A stretch of DNA of 64,000 bases from the NCBI RefSeq assembly GCF_019112545.1, contig NW_025064890.1, positions 49,454 to 113,453 of the forward strand, read 5' to 3'. Of this stretch, positions 61,893-64,000 are shown piece by piece. The stretch's first letter is position 1. Every line of letters starts with the position of its first letter. The stretch comes from Guyanagaster necrorhizus (Eukaryota > Basidiomycota > Agaricomycetes > Agaricales > Physalacriaceae). The position numbers were made by a program, and so were the translations under genes. Under the pieces are notes generated by a model. The model had not been told where the DNA came from. It made no database searches and saw nothing but the letters and a program-made list of their open reading frames with translations.

Positions 61893-62384
61893 TGTTACGT
61901 GCATGCCGCCGGCCTCCGTGTCACCTCAACCAACCATGAATTCTATCACACTACCCACCGGACTCCGGCCGCTTCCCATTACCTACTAATTTCATTTCAC
62001 CATTATCATTTCACATCTGTATTTCACATTGTAATACCTAGACCCCGAACTCGGTAGCGAATATTCACACCGGAACCCAATAGAACCCAACTCGGAATTA
62101 GCTACCATTAGTATATAAAGCCGTGTAGATCACCATAACTACTCAGTTCGAATATCAACTTGGATAAGCCATCTACACCTCGTACTCACTCCTCCCTGTC
62201 TCATCCGTCGGATTCCGCTCCGAAGGATACTCCTGTTCACTTCTCTGACAGAACTCCATTCTGTCCATCCAGATCCTTGGGCTCCGACTCAAGGGTGACG
62301 TTGCCAATAGCTTCGTCAACGCCCACGCACTCCGCCGGACTCCACATGTGCACTCAAGCCCACTCGATTGGCACGTTCCTAACA
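61893..62384 (+). repeat. 5' long terminal repeat (about 492 bp)
   Basis: It begins TGTTACGTGC at 61893 and ends CCTAACA at 62384. The ends TGTTA and TAACA are perfect 5-bp inverted repeats, the usual TG...CA form. A TATA box lies inside. The LTR is bounded on the right by the primer-binding site. The matching 3' LTR is not in the window, so the limits rest on the terminal inverted repeats and the priming site. Confidence 0.75.
62112..62119 (+). promoter_or_regulatory. TATA box of the LTR promoter
   Basis: TATATAAA at 62112-62119. A transcription start about 30 nt downstream, near 62145, is predicted. This coincides with the 11-nt segment complementary to the primer-binding site. Confidence 0.65.
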
Positions 62385-62386
62385 GT

Positions 62387-62397
62387 ATATTCGAACT
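62387..62397 (+). other. Self-primed primer-binding site
   Basis: ATATTCGAACT at 62387-62397, two bases after the LTR end, is the exact reverse complement of AGTTCGAATAT at 62145-62155 inside the LTR. Flanking bases do not extend the match. The second site lies at the expected start of the transcript. This is the arrangement known for Tf1, in which the first 11 nt of the mRNA fold back to prime minus-strand synthesis. Confidence 0.75.
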
Positions 62398-62423
62398 CAA
62401 ACCCTTGAGTCGAAAATTTTATC

Positions 62424-63872
62424 ATGTCCACCACATTTACCGAACCCACAGAGACCGATCCTGAACAAAGGCAGCCCACCCATCCAAACATGTTTTCCAT
62501 GGAAGACATCCCGGCATCCGCCTCAAAGGAACAACCAGGCCTGTTCGGATCAGCCTCCAGTGGGAGACAACCTTCCCGTAGGGAAACCTACAATCACTCT
62601 AGCTTCACTGCCTGCCAACCTAATTACAATGATTCCCCTAACCCTTTCAACGCCACCAGCATCCCAACCAACGGGGCCCGACGGGCCAGCCTGATGTATG
62701 GTGCTCGAACTGACTCCTCAATAGACCCCTTATCCCTGGGCAACAACCATAGGAATCCAGACAGCCCAGACTCAGAGGGCAGAGATGAAGACACCCCTAC
62801 TCATACTCCCATCCGACGGGAACTGGCTGGCAATCCACCAAACCCTTTCCCAGGTGGACCAGGAGGACCAGGGAGACCAGGAGGACCAGGTGGTCCCAAT
62901 AGCCCAGGCAGCGCCGACGGCCCCACAGGAAGTAACAATCCAAACCAGCAGGACATGTTCCTAGAATTCATGAACCTGTTATGAGGAGTCTCCGCCTCCC
63001 TCAACAACCCTAAACCAGCCACTGTCCGTACCAAGGTCAAGGAACCAGAACCATTTGATGGCTCTGACCCTCGCAAACTAAAGGCTTTCATTGTCTCCCT
63101 TCAGTTGAACTTCAACGACAGACCTACCGTGTTTGCAACAGATGCTAACAAGGTTAACTACGCCATTTCATTCCTGGCCGGCACCGCGCTCAACTGGTTC
63201 GAACCAGACATTCTTAACCCCAATCCGCGGAATCCACCAGCCTGGCAATTCTCCTACGCAGCCTTCTTAGATGAGCTTCGTAGCAACTTCGGCCCTTTTG
63301 ATGCTATCGGAGATGCTGAAGATGCATTAGAACACCTTCGGATGCGCGATGGTGATCGGATCATGAAGTATATGGTCCAATTCAACCAGTATGCTTCACA
63401 AATTAGGTACGGAGATAACTCCCTCCACCATGCCTTTTACCGTGGCCTCTGCACCCGTATCAAGGATGACATGGCACACCATGGGAAGCCAAACAACCTT
63501 CATGATATGCGCTTCCTTGCCCAAGAACTTGATGCTCGCTACTGGACCCGGAAGACCGAAATTGCCCGTGAAAACCGGGACAATAAATTCCCCAACCCCA
63601 AATCCAAGGGGTCTAACACATCTCCCTCGGACTCCAGCTCCACACCGAAATCTACCGCCCCTAAGCCCTATGCCGATAAGCTAGGCAAAGATGGCCATCT
63701 TACCCAGGAAGAAAAAGACCGCCGGCACCAGAACAACCTTTGCATGTTCTGTGGAGCCAAACACAAGACTGAGGACTGCAACAAGCAGAAGGCAGCAGCC
63801 TCCGCTAAGGGGCGTGCAGCAGAGGTTGACACTGCTCCCATGGAACCGGCTCTGACGGAGTCAGAAAACTAG
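62424..63872 (+). pseudogene. gag: Retrotransposon gag with one in-frame stop
   Basis: Structural capsid/nucleocapsid protein of the element. The ATG is at 62424. An acidic, disordered N-terminal part leads to a Gly-Pro-rich stretch (PGGPGGPGRPGGPGGP). A TGA at 62982-62984 interrupts the frame; it continues open to TAG 63870-63872 (482 codons in all). The capsid part after the stop reads VKEPEPFDGSDPRKLKAFI, YAISFLAGTALNWFEPD and HLRMRDGDRIMKYMVQFNQY, the usual retrotransposon gag pattern. Near the end lies a zinc knuckle CMFCGAKHKTEDC, spaced C-x2-C-x3-H-x4-C. If TGA is read as a mutated CGA (Arg), the protein would be complete. The ATG is placed 40 nt after the LTR. Confidence 0.8.
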
Positions 63873-63874
63873 GA

Positions 63875-64000
63875 AGCAACCCTGTTCCCTCCGTGCGAGT
63901 TCAGGGTTGCGTCGACTGTATTCGCACACCGGAGGTCATCACTCTCAATGCAACATCCCTTTCCAATCACTCCTTCCACATTCCCCTCTCAGCAGAATTG
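63875..64000 (+). CDS. pol: Start of retrotransposon pol (cut by window edge)
   Basis: In the -1 frame relative to gag, the sequence is open from about 63867 to the edge and encodes VPSVRVQGCVDC, then EVITLNATSLSNHSFHIPLS. This resembles the region just before the aspartic protease of gypsy elements. No protease motif is reached yet. Confidence 0.5.

Larger units (their letters stand above)
61893..64000 (+). mobile_element. Ty3/gypsy LTR retrotransposon, Tf1/sushi-like, 5' part
   Basis: The 5' LTR, a self-priming site, gag and the start of pol are present; the element runs off the right edge. The clade is inferred from the self-complementary priming site, the long gag with a CCHC-like knuckle, and the closely spaced gag and pol. 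The gag frame has one internal stop, so this copy may be inactive. The target-site duplication and 3' LTR lie outside the window. Confidence 0.85.

Noticed and set aside
62391..62398. TTCGAACTC as a tRNA T-loop or tRNA-gene fragment
   Set aside because: It is explained by complementarity to the element's own 5' end, and no tRNA fold surrounds it.

Overview
The window looks like chromosomal DNA of a filamentous basidiomycete, most likely an Agaricomycete. This is inferred from dense GT-AG introns of about 45-60 nt in nearly every gene, a group III hybrid histidine kinase with HAMP repeats, a DUF6533-type membrane protein, NFX1-type and IKS1-type proteins, and a Tf1/sushi-like LTR retrotransposon. 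It is mostly ordinary housekeeping sequence with a few gene-poor stretches and one mobile element entering at the right edge. I see no bacterial-type operon, CRISPR array or secondary-metabolite cluster.

Layout. 0-4 kb: a SMYD-type SET/MYND methyltransferase (-), divergent from an Atg27-like MRH-fold receptor (+). 4-11.5 kb: an amidase-signature hydrolase (+), a broken cyclophilin (-), an F-box protein (+) and a small basic protein (-). 12-22 kb: two large coiled-coil proteins transcribed away from each other; the first carries a J-like HPD motif and three tandem 39-nt exons. 21.6-25.4 kb is gene-poor. 25-33 kb: a DUF6533 membrane protein (+), a zinc alcohol dehydrogenase (-), an unassigned protein (+), a DUF6914-like protein (+), a tiny PMP3 proteolipid gene (+) and the Hsp70 exchange factor FES1 (+). 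33-41 kb: the IKS1 kinase (-), whose stop codon abuts that of FES1, then the NFX1/FAP1 zinc-finger protein (+) and a GPCR-like membrane protein (-). 41-49 kb: an NCS1 purine-cytosine permease (-), a secreted GH16 glucanase-like enzyme (+), a decayed gene (-) and the enoyl-CoA reductase TSC13 (+). 49-60 kb: a small secretory-pathway protein (+), the group III histidine kinase (-), a short-chain dehydrogenase (+) and a disordered protein (-). 61-64 kb: an AT-rich stretch, then the 5' LTR, gag and the start of pol of a Ty3/gypsy element.

The genes do not form one pathway; each acts on its own. The most notable structures are (i) the retrotransposon's 11-nt primer-binding site, which is an exact reverse complement of the predicted start of its own transcript (Tf1-style self-priming), (ii) the tandem array of same-length, same-phase micro-exons in the coiled-coil gene, (iii) the FES1/IKS1 stop codons sharing one TAGCTA palindrome, and (iv) a cyclophilin pseudogene that lost its catalytic core. 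All exon boundaries were placed by eye from splice consensus and reading-frame continuity.
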